64,000 nucleotides of DNA from Streptomyces diastatochromogenes (GTDB lineage: Bacteria; Actinomycetota; Actinomycetes; Streptomycetales; Streptomycetaceae): NCBI GenBank assembly GCA_001550305.1, contig LRTP01000577.1, positions 1-64,000 on the forward strand. Direction: 5' to 3'. Both the position numbers and the translations under genes were made by a program. Under the pieces are notes generated by a model. The model did no database searches. It was not told where the DNA came from and saw only the letters and a list, made by a program, of their open reading frames with translations. Each line of letters begins with the position of its first letter. Position 1 is the stretch's first letter. Of this stretch, positions 34,105-42,658 are shown in pieces.

Positions 34105-35330
34105 ACAGCATGAGGAATCGCTGCAACGGGACTCATGGTCGGTGGTGGGATTCGTCGCCGTGGCTGCGCAGCAGTTCCTTCACCTCAGCGACGGTGAAAC
34201 CGAGCCCTGCTCGACGGTGGGTTAGGCGGGAACGGCGAACGGCGAGCATCGCCGCCAGCGCGGGGCCGAGGAGGCCCGCCAGGTTTGTAGGTGGTGGAGT
34301 CGCTGCTGAAGGCGCGTGTGAGGGCTCGCTCGGGGAGGAATTCGGGGCGGAGTTCGGCGAGCAGGCTGGTGAGTCCCCGGTGACCAGGGGCGCAGCAGCC
34401 GGCCGCGAGGAGTGGCGCTTCCTGCGAAAGGAGCCGGTCAGTCCTCGCCCCGGACGATGTTCCCCTCCGTGCTCGTGTGCACTGCGCACGGGGATCCGCT
34501 GCTTTCCACCGCGCGGACGCACGTGCGTATCCCTTGCCACGGCGGTCATGGGCCTTCGACCAGCCGGTCCTGGTCACGTTCAGGACTTTCTGCTTGGCGG
34601 TGTGCGCGGTCACGGCGCTTCAACTTCTCTCTGCGTCAGGTTCTCGATGGGGGGTGGTCACCGGGTTCCCGTCGGCAACGGCCGTGAATCGCCGTGTCGC
34701 TCAGATGCCGCGCTTCTCCAACGGCCGTACGGCGGGGCCCTGGAGGGGGTCAACTTTCAAGCGTCGCTACTGGTCCACTTTTCAGCCGTCGCCGACAACG
34801 TGCAACCTCAGAGTGGGCGTTGCTGCTGGACTTCAGGCCAGGGAGCACGTCAATGGTGTGCCTCCGTTGGCACGACGACCGTGCGCAACTGGCCACGGTT
34901 TCGGCATCGCTCTGCTCGCGGACCGCGCGTCCGATCTGCCGCGTGCCCGGTGTGAGGCGTACTCCGACTACGTGCCGGAAGGCACCCTCGCTCGTACTGT
35001 GGCGACCGCAGGCCCGGGGAGGCGCTGACGGGGCGTGTTCTGGGAGTGCCGGGCGGCAGGGCTGAGTCGACGTGTTGGGGGTATCCGAAGCAGGTCCAGG
35101 CGCGGTGCCTTGAGAGAGGAGTGTCAAGCCGGGCACGACGGAGGGCATCAAGCAGCTCGCCGGGAGTTCCCAGGAGCGACGGCTCCTGGAGTCCCCAGGG
35201 GCGACGGTTGGCCGAACAGGCGCGTGGAGGAGCCGCTGCCGACCCGCGTCGCCGGGCCCAAGTTGGATGCCTGCTGGGGAAGCTTGGTGGCCATCGCTAA
35301 CCGCACTCACCTCAACGAGGAAGGATCGCC
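34105..35330. other. 1.2 kb without a convincing gene; possible IS21-like end repeats
   Basis: No frame combines start signals, codon bias and a domain. A leftward open stretch ending at 34133 (RRAGLGFTVAEVKELLRSHG) may be the C-terminus of a lost gene. At 34749-34767 and 34773-34792 two related units stand in tandem, GTCAACTTTCAAGCGTCGC and GTCCACTTTTCAGCCGTCGC, resembling the multiple end repeats of IS21-type elements. Confidence 0.4.
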
Positions 35331-35753
35331 ATGGAAGGTTCGTCGCTCCGGGCAGTGGGCTGGGCGCGCACGCTGCCCTTGAACAGCGAAGTGAAGACAG
35401 CCCGTGACTGGGCGCGTGAGCATTTGGAGGCGCTGGGCTGGACCACCGCTGCTCCGCAGACGGTGGACGCAGTACTGCTCACCGTCTCGGAGTTGGTGAC
35501 CAATGCGCACCGGCACGCCCACAGCAGCGCGCAGTTGGTGATGACCTGTGACGACCATTTCCTGCATGTCTCCGTGCACGACAGGTCCGGAGACCTGCCG
35601 GTCCCTCGCGAGGCCGGTACGGAGAGCCTCGGCGGGCGCGGCATGCTCCTCGTGGACGCCATGGCCGACACATGGGAGTCACACCCCTGTCCCCACGGGA
35701 AGTCGGTCAGCGCATGTTTCCGCGCGCCCGACGGCCAAGACACACGAGGTTGA
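35331..35753 (+). CDS. anti-sigma-factor-type ATP-binding protein (HATPase_c_2)
   Basis: 140 residues, GAGGAAGGA upstream of the ATG. The Bergerat-fold motifs are present: N-box VLLTVSELVTNAHRH, G1 box VSVHDRSGDLP, G2 box GGRGMLLVDAMAD. This is the short RsbW/SpoIIAB-like type abundant in Streptomyces, which binds ATP and either a sigma factor or STAS protein. A frameshifted STAS gene lies 6.6 kb upstream; whether they were partners is unknown. Confidence 0.9.
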   Translation: MEGSSLRAVGWARTLPLNSEVKTARDWAREHLEALGWTTAAPQTVDAVLLTVSELVTNAHRHAHSSAQLVMTCDDHFLHVSVHDRSGDLPVPREAGTESLGGRGMLLVDAMADTWESHPCPHGKSVSACFRAPDGQDTRG

Positions 35754-35841
35754 CGCGCCGGCGCCGTCAAGGGACCAATAGATCTCCGTTGCTGCGAGGG
35801 GCACCTGGAAGCGGTCGCTGTTCACTCGTCCGGGAGAGGTC

Positions 35842-36030
35842 ATGACGGAGTAGACCGAAGGCCTGCAGGCCAATCGGTTCTGCAAGGTGTGTGGTACACC
35901 GGCCGGGAACGGGAAACTGTGCGAGCACTGCGCGACCGTCCTGGATGTTCCGGAAGACGCAGGGCTGGTCGAAGACGAAGGCGCGGCCGTACTACGGGAC
36001 TTCGAGGGACGCGGTGAGCAGCGCGAACCC
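35842..36030 (+). pseudogene. zinc-ribbon ORF with an amber codon at position 4
   Basis: An ATG with GGGAGAGG upstream starts a frame MTE-stop. The same frame continues after the TAG as TEGLQANRFCKVCGTPAGNG, KLCEHCATVLDVPEDAGLVE. CxxC...CxxC suggests a zinc ribbon. A GTG at 35887 could restart inside the ribbon. After about 36015 the frame enters ISL3-derived sequence, so the gene is also cut at its 3' end. Confidence 0.45.
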
Positions 36031-36239
36031 ATGGCCTCGCACGGGGCTTCGTCCAGATGCCCGCCGGCCGCAACGGCACCGACCTGCCGGGATGGATCGA
36101 AACAGCCCGCGCCACACGACTGCCCGGGATCACCGGCTTCGCCCACGGGCTCGCCACCAGCCTGGGAGACGTGATCACCGGGCTCACCGTGCATTGGAGC
36201 TCCGGTGGCACCGAGGGTGCCGCTTCAGCATGCCGTTGA
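36018..36239 (+). pseudogene. C-terminal fragment of an ISL3-family transposase
   Basis: Frame HGLARGFVQMPAGRNGTDLP, GWIETARATRLPGITGFAHG, LATSLGDVITGLTVHWSSGG TEG. The pattern of a helical linker, F-x-x-GL, and SxGxxEG is that of the last DDE region of ISL3 transposases. The normal continuation after EG is missing. Confidence 0.65.
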
Positions 36240-36642
36240 CGGCCTGCCGGATGTGGTTCGGGCGGCTGTTCAGACCGGTGTTTGCCCCGGTGGCCGGGTC
36301 GATGTTCCAGACGAACTTGGACCCAGCGGGGTGAACACGACAGGAAGCAGTTCCGGTAGCGCGGTCATCGAGTCCACGGTGAAGTTCACGGTCGGGTGGG
36401 GCCCCGGGCCGGTTCTGCGTCATCGTCTTGTGGGCGATGCCGGCTTCATCAGTCCGTCAGGTGGACGGCGTGGGTGCTGTGCGGGTCGGTCCGGTTCGAC
36501 TTTCGCCGCTCTTTCTCATGGATGAGGGAGGGGAGTGCGGCTGACAGGACCGTGATGCGCCCGTCAGCCGCCCGTCGGCTTCTGTTCCAGTCGGCACTGG
36601 GGAAGCGCTGAATCGGCTCGCGATGTGTGTGGAGGCTGTCTC
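36240..36642. other. about 400 bp without a recognised gene
   Basis: A leftward frame starting near 36423 (MTQNRPGAPPDREL...) and rightward frames are open but have no domain or good ribosome site. Probably debris between the ISL3 relic and the marR-type gene. Confidence 0.4.
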
Positions 36643-37146
36643 TCAGCAGTCGACTTCGTCAGGGGCGATCGCCTCTCGCTGGGCGGTCTGCGCGACACGG
36701 GAGAGGAGGGTGCGCAGCTGGTCGGCGTCCTGGTCGCTCAGATCGGCGAGGAGCCGCGCTTCGGCGGCGGACAGGCCGTGTCGTACCTGCTTGAGCCGGG
36801 CGCGTCCGGTGTCGGTGATAAGGACCTGGCGTGCACGTCGGTCGCGGGGGTCGGGCCGTCGGGTGATGAGTTCGTGTGCTTCGAGGTCGTCGAGCAGGTA
36901 GGTCATCACGGTGCGGTCCAGGCTGACCTCTTTGGCCAGGGCGAGTTGTGTGGGTGGTTCGCCGCCGGCCAGGGCGACCAGTACGAGGTAGCCGCGTGGT
37001 CCTCCTGGCAGTTCGGAGACGGATTCGGTGGCGACGCGGCGGAACTCGGCGGAGACCATGCGGATCGCCCAGCCCAGGTCGGTCTCCAGCGCCAGGTCAT
37101 CTGCCCCGCTGTGCCGCTTGTCGTTTTCGGAAGTCGGTGCGCTCAC
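36643..37146 (-). CDS. MarR-family transcriptional regulator
   Basis: 167 residues. Winged-helix: LVLVALAGGEPPTQLALAKE, VSLDRTVMTYLLDDLEAHEL, and the wing ITRRPDPRDRRARQVLITDT. Flanking helices provide dimerisation. It faces the SDR/old yellow enzyme operon across a 115-bp gap that contains two inverted repeats, so it probably represses that operon and itself and responds to an electrophile, quinone or similar ligand. The ligand is inference. Confidence 0.93.
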   Translation of the reverse strand: MSAPTSENDKRHSGADDLALETDLGWAIRMVSAEFRRVATESVSELPGGPRGYLVLVALAGGEPPTQLALAKEVSLDRTVMTYLLDDLEAHELITRRPDPRDRRARQVLITDTGRARLKQVRHGLSAAEARLLADLSDQDADQLRTLLSRVAQTAQREAIAPDEVDC

Positions 37147-37156
37147 CCGCCCAATC

Positions 37157-37215
37157 TAGCACCTAAGTGCTACTTCGCAGATGTTCTTGCAGGCAGAACA
37201 TCTGCTGTGCATAGT
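37157..37215 (+). promoter_or_regulatory. divergent control region with two inverted repeats
   Basis: TAGCAC-CTAA-GTGCTA lies at 37157-37172. GCAGATGTTCT (37177-37187) and AGAACATCTGC (37195-37205) form a perfect 11-bp inverted repeat with a 7-base centre. A promoter reading right, TTGCAG (37187-37192), 17 bases, CATAGT (37210-37215), overlaps the second repeat, so MarR binding there would block the SDR operon. Confidence 0.6.
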
Positions 37216-37261
37216 TGATGGGGCAGGGGCGCCCAGCGGGTGATCCGCACGTTGAAGCGTC

Positions 37262-38038
37262 ATGACAACGGTGAAAGAGACTGCAATGAACATCAGCACT
37301 GCTTTGCGGGGCAGTACCGCACTGGTGACCGGAGCGACGTCGGGTATCGGGAAGGCGATCGCGCAAAGCCTGGCCCGGCAGGGGGCCGAGGTCGTGTTGC
37401 ATGGGCGGGACCAGGCCCGTGGCGAGGCCCTGGTGAAGGAGGTCGCGCACGAGGGCGGTGCCGCCCGTTTCATCGCCGCTGATCTCACCGACGCCGAGGA
37501 CACGCTGCGCCTGGCCTCGCAGGCCGGCGACGTGGACATTCTGGTGAGCAACGCGGGCCTGTACGAGTTCGCGCCGACCGCCGCGACCGACGCCGCGAGT
37601 TTCGACCGGCACATCGCGGTCAACACGCGGGCCCCGTTCCTGCTGGTCGGCGCGCTGGCGCCTGGCATGGTCCAGCGCGGACAGGGATCGATCGTGCTGG
37701 TCGGGTCGAGTGCGGCGCGTATGCCCGCTCCGGTCGGCGCGGCGTACGGTGCCTCGAAGGCCGGTGTGGAGATCCTCACCCGTTACTGGGCCACCGAGTT
37801 CGGCCCGTCCGGCGTGCGGGTCAACGCCGTGTCTCCGGGCCCCGTGCACACAGAGGGCACCTCGGCGATGCTCGGCGAGCACACCGCGGTCCTGGACAGG
37901 ACCAATGCGCGCGGCAGGGCGGGCGACCCGAACGAGATCGCCGACATCGTCTCGTTCCTGGTCGGCCCGGCCAGCAGCTATGTCAACGGCTCCATCCTGT
38001 TCGCCGACGGCGGCGAGCTCAGCGCTCTGCCCGGCTGA
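37262..38038 (+). CDS. short-chain dehydrogenase/reductase
   Basis: 258 residues (250 from the alternative ATG at 37286, which aligns better with the family start). NAD(P)-binding TGATSGIGKAIAQ, NAG motif LVSNAGLYEF, catalytic Ser in VLVGSSAARM and the YGASKAG Tyr/Lys pair, then RVNAVSPGPVHTEG and SSYVNGSILFADGGE. Classical SDR. First gene of an operon with an old yellow enzyme and an ABM-fold protein, under the divergent MarR regulator. Substrate unknown. Confidence 0.92.
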   Translation: MTTVKETAMNISTALRGSTALVTGATSGIGKAIAQSLARQGAEVVLHGRDQARGEALVKEVAHEGGAARFIAADLTDAEDTLRLASQAGDVDILVSNAGLYEFAPTAATDAASFDRHIAVNTRAPFLLVGALAPGMVQRGQGSIVLVGSSAARMPAPVGAAYGASKAGVEILTRYWATEFGPSGVRVNAVSPGPVHTEGTSAMLGEHTAVLDRTNARGRAGDPNEIADIVSFLVGPASSYVNGSILFADGGELSALPG

Positions 38039-38049
38039 GGAAGGCCGCT

Positions 38050-38148
38050 GTGAACGTCTTGGTCATCGGTGCCACCGGCTTCGTCGGCGGCGCCCTCGCA
38101 CGACACTCTTCCCGGGCCCTCGCCCCGTACGAAGGAGTTCCGGCATAA
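38050..38148 (+). pseudogene. 32-codon remnant of an NAD(P)-binding (NmrA/epimerase-like) gene
   Basis: GTG start 12 bp after the SDR stop. MNVLVIGATGFVGGALARHS is the perfect first strand, GxxGxxG loop and helix of a Rossmann domain. After 19 residues the sequence runs into SRALAPYEGVPA and a stop. An internal deletion probably removed the rest of an NmrA- or epimerase-type gene and joined its start to the ribosome site of the next gene. Confidence 0.55.
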
Positions 38149-38168
38149 CCGGCAAGACCAGCACGACC

Positions 38169-39236
38169 ATGCTGTTGGACCGCTACCGTCTCGGTGGTCT
38201 GGAGCTGCCCAACCGGGTTGTGATGGCCCCGATGACCCGGGTCCGGGCCGCGGCCGGGGGTTTCGCCACCCCGTCCATGGCGGCCTACTACGCCCAGCGG
38301 GCCACCGCCGGGCTGATCGTCACCGAGGGGGTGCAGCCCAGCCTGGTCGGGCAGTCCAACCCGGGTACCCCGGGCCTGTACACCGACGCGCAGGAGGCCT
38401 CCTGGCGGCCCGTCACCGACGCCGTGCACGCCAACGGCGGGCGCATCTTCGCTCAGATCATGCACGGCGGCCGGGTCTCGCACCCCGACACCACCGGGCT
38501 CCGGCCGGTCGGCCCCTCCGCGGTCGCGGCCGTCGGTGAGGTGTTCACCCCGGCCGGGCCGCGGCCCGCGCCGGTCCCGCGCGCCCTGGACCTCTCCGAG
38601 GTGCCCGAGCAGGCCCGCTCGTACTCCGAGGCCGCCCGGCGAGCCGTCGACGCCGGCTTCGACGGCGTCGAACTGCACGGCGCGAACGGCTACCTGATCT
38701 CGCAGTTCCTCTCGTCCAACGCCAACCTGCGCACCGACTCCTACGGCGGCCCGATCGCCCACCGCATCCGCTTCGCCGTCGAAGCGGTCGCCGCCGCGGT
38801 GGACACCGGGGGTGCGGCCCGCACCGCGATCAGACTCTCTCCCGGCGGCACCTTCTGGGGTGTCGAGGAGACCGAAGTGCCGGAACTGTACGCGGCCCTG
38901 CTCGCCGAACTCGCCCGCTTCGACCTCGCCTACGTACACCTGGAGGCGACCGCCGAGGAGGAAGTGCTGGTCGGGCTGCGCCGCGCGTGGCCGGGCAGCC
39001 TGGTCATGAACCCGGTGGTGCCGATGGGCCCGAAGCAGACCGACCGGACCGCCGCCGACCACTGGCTCGGCCTGGGCGCGGACCTGATCAGCTTCGGCCG
39101 CGCCTTCCTCGCCAACCCCGACCTGGTGGAACGGCTCCGCACCGGCCTGCCGCTCGCGCCCGCCGACCCGGCCACGTACTACCAGGGCGGCGACGCGGGC
39201 TATCTCACCTACCCCGTCTACCAGTACACCGCCTGA
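38169..39236 (+). CDS. old yellow enzyme-type alkene reductase
   Basis: 355 residues from the ATG at 38169. FMN-dependent TIM barrel: MLLDRYRLGGLELPNRVVMA, PMTRVRA, QIMHGGRVSHPD, VELHGANGYLISQFL, NANLRTDSYGG and LISFGRAFLANPDLVERL. It reduces activated C=C bonds with NAD(P)H. The best ribosome site (GAAGGAG) stands 7 bases before an in-frame ATA at 38145 rather than before the ATG, so the ancestral start may have been ATG there. Operon with SDR and ABM genes. Confidence 0.93.
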   Translation: MLLDRYRLGGLELPNRVVMAPMTRVRAAAGGFATPSMAAYYAQRATAGLIVTEGVQPSLVGQSNPGTPGLYTDAQEASWRPVTDAVHANGGRIFAQIMHGGRVSHPDTTGLRPVGPSAVAAVGEVFTPAGPRPAPVPRALDLSEVPEQARSYSEAARRAVDAGFDGVELHGANGYLISQFLSSNANLRTDSYGGPIAHRIRFAVEAVAAAVDTGGAARTAIRLSPGGTFWGVEETEVPELYAALLAELARFDLAYVHLEATAEEEVLVGLRRAWPGSLVMNPVVPMGPKQTDRTAADHWLGLGADLISFGRAFLANPDLVERLRTGLPLAPADPATYYQGGDAGYLTYPVYQYTA

Positions 39237-39262
39237 TCGCACACGAAGGACGAGGAAGAACG

Positions 39263-39601
39263 ATGAATTCGCTGAACAAGCTCCAGGACGACGCCCGGAC
39301 GGCCGTCATCATCGCCGGCCGGGTGTTCGTCCCCGCCGAGGACGTCCAGACGTTCGTCGAGGAGGCGCGGGCGACGTCGTATCCGCTCGCCGCGGCGAAC
39401 CCCGGGAACGTGATGATCTCGTTCTGCGTGGAGGACGCGGCGACCGGAACCGTCACGGTGCTCGAGCAGTGGGCGTCCCAGGAGGCCCTCGACCGGCACG
39501 TGGCCACACCGGAGGTCACGGCGCTCCTCACCAAGTGGGGCCCGCGCATACGCAATGAGGTGCGCAGGTTCCACGCCGACGAGACGGACCCTCGGGCCTG
39601 A
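39263..39601 (+). CDS. antibiotic biosynthesis monooxygenase (ABM)-fold protein
   Basis: 112 residues, GAGGAAGAA upstream. VIIAGRVFVPAEDVQTFVEE, NVMISFCVEDAATGTVTVLE, QWASQEALDRHVATPEV are typical of the ferredoxin-like dimeric ABM fold. Members are quinol monooxygenases, haem-degrading enzymes or have no enzyme role. Next to a flavin reductase and SDR, a quinone or phenol detoxification role is plausible but unproven. Confidence 0.9.
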   Translation: MNSLNKLQDDARTAVIIAGRVFVPAEDVQTFVEEARATSYPLAAANPGNVMISFCVEDAATGTVTVLEQWASQEALDRHVATPEVTALLTKWGPRIRNEVRRFHADETDPRA

Positions 39602-39626
39602 GCCGAGCCGGGTCACGTGTCCGTGG

Positions 39627-41234
39627 TCATCCGAGGGTGTTCCAGAACGCGCAGTGGTGGCGGTGCCCCGCCGTACGGGTGGGGACGACGTGGTCCGGCG
39701 CCAGGGACACCACCGTCTGCCGGGGCCAGCGTGGCAACGACGGACCGTTCGGGTCGGCCGCGCGGGCGAAGCGGGACCAATAGCCGATCATGGCGTCGGC
39801 GAGCCGGTTCTGCGCGGCTGTCAGGTGGCGGGGGCGGCCGCCCAGGTCGAACAGGTAGGGCAGTTCGCCGGCGTGCGGGGCGCCGAGCGGGAACGGAGGG
39901 GTGCCGGGGGTGAGCGGCGGCGCGTGTTCGTCGGCGAACTCGTAGCGCCAGACGGGCACCTGGGAGCCGAGCAGGCCGTCGGTGCGCGCCGTCGGGCAGG
40001 CGAAGTTGGCATCTCCGATGACCGCGCCGAACACCGGTCCTCCGTCGGTGCGGTGCACCGGGTACTCGCGGAGGATCTTCTTCGCCTGACCGGGGGAGGG
40101 GAAGAAGGTGGCCACGACGTCGGGCCAGGTGTCGGGGGTGACGGGATGGCCGGCTTGGACGATCCCGGCGGCCCAGCCGTTGCCCTCGTCGTGGGTGTTG
40201 CCGATGAGCACGGGGACGCGGTGGAAGCGGCCGCCAGCGATGGCCGCAGCGGGGTCACTGGGCAGCAACGGGGTGCTGTACACGGGCTGTTGATCGGTGT
40301 CCTGGGCGCTGAGGAGATGGGCGACGTCCACGTGTCGCAGGCAGGCCGTCACGTCGCGGGCGGCGCCGCAGCCGACCTGTGCCGCGAGGGCCGCGCCCTT
40401 GGCGCGTGCCGTGTTCAGGGGGATGGAGGACGGGGCGAAGGGCCGGTCGGGGCGGCCGGTGCACGGGCCGCTCTCGATGATCGCCCGGTCGAAGAGTCCC
40501 GCGGCGGCGGGTGAGGCGAGCTGGGCGCAGACGCTGTAGCCGCCGGCCGACTCGCCGGCCAGCGTCACGTTGTGCGCGTCGCCGCCGAAGGCGCCGATCT
40601 CGGCGCGGACCCAGCGCAGCGCCGCCTGCTGGTCGGCCAGTCCGAAGGTGCCGGAGCCGGGCAGACCGCTGTGCGCGAGGAATCCGAGGGCGCCGAGGCG
40701 GTAGTTGACGGTGACGACCACGACGTCGCCGCGGGTGGCCATGCGGTGGGCGTCGTACGAGCTGCCCGCTCCGGTGGTGAAGCCGCCGCCGTGGAGCCAC
40801 ACGACCACAGGCCGCGGGTGTGCCGGTCCGGCGGTGTCAGGCGTCGTGACGTTCAGGTGGAGACAGTCCTCGTCGGTGCTGCCGCCGGGCACCTCACCGG
40901 CCGGCTGCGGACAGGCGCTCGCGGGCCGGGTCGCGTCCCGTACCCCGGACCAGGGGGCCGGACGGCGGGGCGGCGTCCAACGCAGCCGGCCGACCGGGGG
41001 TGTCGCGTAGGGGATGCCCTCGAAGGTGCGGTAGCCGTCGCGGGCGGTGCCGCGGACTCGGCCGTCGGGGGTGCGGACCGTCGTGCTGATGGCGGCGAAC
41101 TGGGCGGGCACCGACGTGCGTACCGTCGTGGCGGCGGGCCCGGCGGGATCCGTCGGTGGCGGAGCCGACCAGGCCGTCGCGAGTACGGCGGTCAGGGCGC
41201 AGCCCAGGGTGGTCAGGACGCGGTGCATGTTCAT
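39627..41234 (-). CDS. secreted type-B carboxylesterase
   Basis: 535 residues. N-terminal signal peptide (LTTLGCALTAVLATAWS). Alpha/beta hydrolase: EDCLHLNVTTPDTAG, oxyanion region VVWLHGGGFTTGAGS, nucleophile elbow VTLAGESAGGYSV, later acid and His regions (VLIGNTHDEGNGW). Related to para-nitrobenzyl esterase and cholinesterase-like proteins. It starts 15 bp after the GPP34 stop, so the two are probably co-transcribed. Convergent with the ABM operon. Confidence 0.92.
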   Translation of the reverse strand: MNMHRVLTTLGCALTAVLATAWSAPPPTDPAGPAATTVRTSVPAQFAAISTTVRTPDGRVRGTARDGYRTFEGIPYATPPVGRLRWTPPRRPAPWSGVRDATRPASACPQPAGEVPGGSTDEDCLHLNVTTPDTAGPAHPRPVVVWLHGGGFTTGAGSSYDAHRMATRGDVVVVTVNYRLGALGFLAHSGLPGSGTFGLADQQAALRWVRAEIGAFGGDAHNVTLAGESAGGYSVCAQLASPAAAGLFDRAIIESGPCTGRPDRPFAPSSIPLNTARAKGAALAAQVGCGAARDVTACLRHVDVAHLLSAQDTDQQPVYSTPLLPSDPAAAIAGGRFHRVPVLIGNTHDEGNGWAAGIVQAGHPVTPDTWPDVVATFFPSPGQAKKILREYPVHRTDGGPVFGAVIGDANFACPTARTDGLLGSQVPVWRYEFADEHAPPLTPGTPPFPLGAPHAGELPYLFDLGGRPRHLTAAQNRLADAMIGYWSRFARAADPNGPSLPRWPRQTVVSLAPDHVVPTRTAGHRHHCAFWNTLG

Positions 41235-41249
41235 GGTCTCCCGGTTCGG

Positions 41250-41885
41250 TCAGCTGCCGCCCATGCCGCCCTGTGCGGCGATCATGGTCATCGGCAGGGT
41301 GCGTACTGCCTTCTCCAGGCCGGGCGCGAGGGCGCCGAGGGATCCCGTGCACGCGTCGATACGGGCCCGGAAGGCCTTGTGGTCCTGGCGTGACACGGCC
41401 GAGCGGATGCCGCTCGCCGCGGCCAGTGCCAGCAGTGCGGCGTCGGCGGCGGGGATCTCCCGCACGGGGCCGTTCCCGTGCAGCGCCGCGGACACGCGGG
41501 CCCGCAGTGCCGCGGGTACGGCGTGGTCCGTCACCGTCGACCGTCGGGTGCCGAAGCGGGTGCGGGGTGCCCTCACGGTGAGGAGCCCCGCCACGGCGAG
41601 CCGGTCCTCCACCTCTGTCAGGGTCCGCCTGCGGTGGCGGCGCACGAGTTGCTTCCAGCCGTGCCCGGGGGCGTCACGCAGAATCCCGTCCAGGACGGGG
41701 TCGCCGGTCGGTTCCGTGCCGGACACGGTGACCGTGCCGCCGTCCTCTCGCAGCCGGCCACGCAGCGCGAGGTCGATCAAGGCGGCGGCACGGACCAGCA
41801 GCTCCGTGCGGGAACGGTCGTAAGGGCCTTCGGCCGCGTCGTCGTGGGCGAGCAGATACATGAGGCAGGCCAGGTCGTCGTTCAC
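41250..41885 (-). CDS. GPP34-family (GOLPH3-like) protein
   Basis: 211 residues, all-helical GPP34 pattern: DDLACLMYLLAHDD, LLVRAAALIDLALRGRLRED, LTEVEDRLAVAGLLTVRAPR, ARVSAALHGNGPV and DAALLALAAASG. The eukaryotic relative binds phosphatidylinositol 4-phosphate; many Streptomyces copies exist with no known role. Upstream of the esterase gene, same strand. Confidence 0.9.
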   Translation of the reverse strand: MNDDLACLMYLLAHDDAAEGPYDRSRTELLVRAAALIDLALRGRLREDGGTVTVSGTEPTGDPVLDGILRDAPGHGWKQLVRRHRRRTLTEVEDRLAVAGLLTVRAPRTRFGTRRSTVTDHAVPAALRARVSAALHGNGPVREIPAADAALLALAAASGIRSAVSRQDHKAFRARIDACTGSLGALAPGLEKAVRTLPMTMIAAQGGMGGS

Positions 41886-41998
41886 CCCTCGACGCTATGG
41901 CCGGGCACCCCGGCCCCGGATCGGCCACAGGAACGGACCGGCACTGGGAACGCAGGAGGACCGCGGCCCGGTCTCCTCCTTGAGGAGGAGGTGGTGCC

Positions 41999-42658
41999 TC
42001 AGGGACGGCGCGGCTCCACGAGGCCCTGGTCGTAGGCGGCGACGACGGCCTGGACACGGTCGCGCAGGCCCAGTTTGCGCAGCACCGCGGTGACATGGTT
42101 CTTGACGGTGGCCTCCGACAGGCGCAGCCGCTCGGCGATCTCCGCGTTCGACAGCGCCTGCCCGATCAGGGTGAGCACCTCCCGCTCGCGTCCGGAGAGG
42201 TCCCGCAGGGAGGGCGGCGGCGCCGGGTCGGGCATGGTGCGCAGGAACCGGTCGAGGACGCGGCTGAGCACGGCCGGTGCCAGCAGCGCGTCGCCGCGCG
42301 CGGTGAGGCGGATCGCGTCGACGAGTTCGGCGGGGCGCATGTCCTTCAGCAGGAAGCCGCTCGCCCCGGCCCGCAGCGCGGCGACGACGTGCGCGTCCAC
42401 GTCCCAGGTGGTCAGCACGAGCACCCGCGCCCGACTACCCGACTCCACGATCTGCCGCGTCGCCTCGATGCCGTCCACGACCGGCATGCGTACGTCCATC
42501 AGCACTACGTCGGGCGCCCGTTCCCGCGTCAGCCGCACCGCCTCCCGGCCGTCGGACGCCTCACCGACCACCTCCAGGTCGTCCCGGGCGTCGATGATCA
42601 TGCGGAATCCTGTACGGACCAGGGCCTGGTCGTCGGCCACCACCACCCGCAGCGTCAT
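41999..42658 (-). CDS. NarL/FixJ-family response regulator
   Basis: 219 residues. Receiver domain with acidic pair VVVADDQALVRTGF, phospho-acceptor in DVVLMDVRMPVVDG, Thr in VLVLTTWD and Lys in GFLLKDMRP. C-terminal LuxR HTH: LSGREREVLTLIGQALSNAE, IAERLRLSEATVKNHVTAVL. Its ATG overlaps the stop of the kinase gene, so the pair is one two-component system. Target genes not evident. Confidence 0.95.
   Translation of the reverse strand: MTLRVVVADDQALVRTGFRMIIDARDDLEVVGEASDGREAVRLTRERAPDVVLMDVRMPVVDGIEATRQIVESGSRARVLVLTTWDVDAHVVAALRAGASGFLLKDMRPAELVDAIRLTARGDALLAPAVLSRVLDRFLRTMPDPAPPPSLRDLSGREREVLTLIGQALSNAEIAERLRLSEATVKNHVTAVLRKLGLRDRVQAVVAAYDQGLVEPRRP

Noticed and set aside
34477-35028. A 183-codon rightward frame in the gene-poor stretch
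   Set aside because: No domain, no ribosome site, and it crosses the IS21-like repeats; treated as non-coding.
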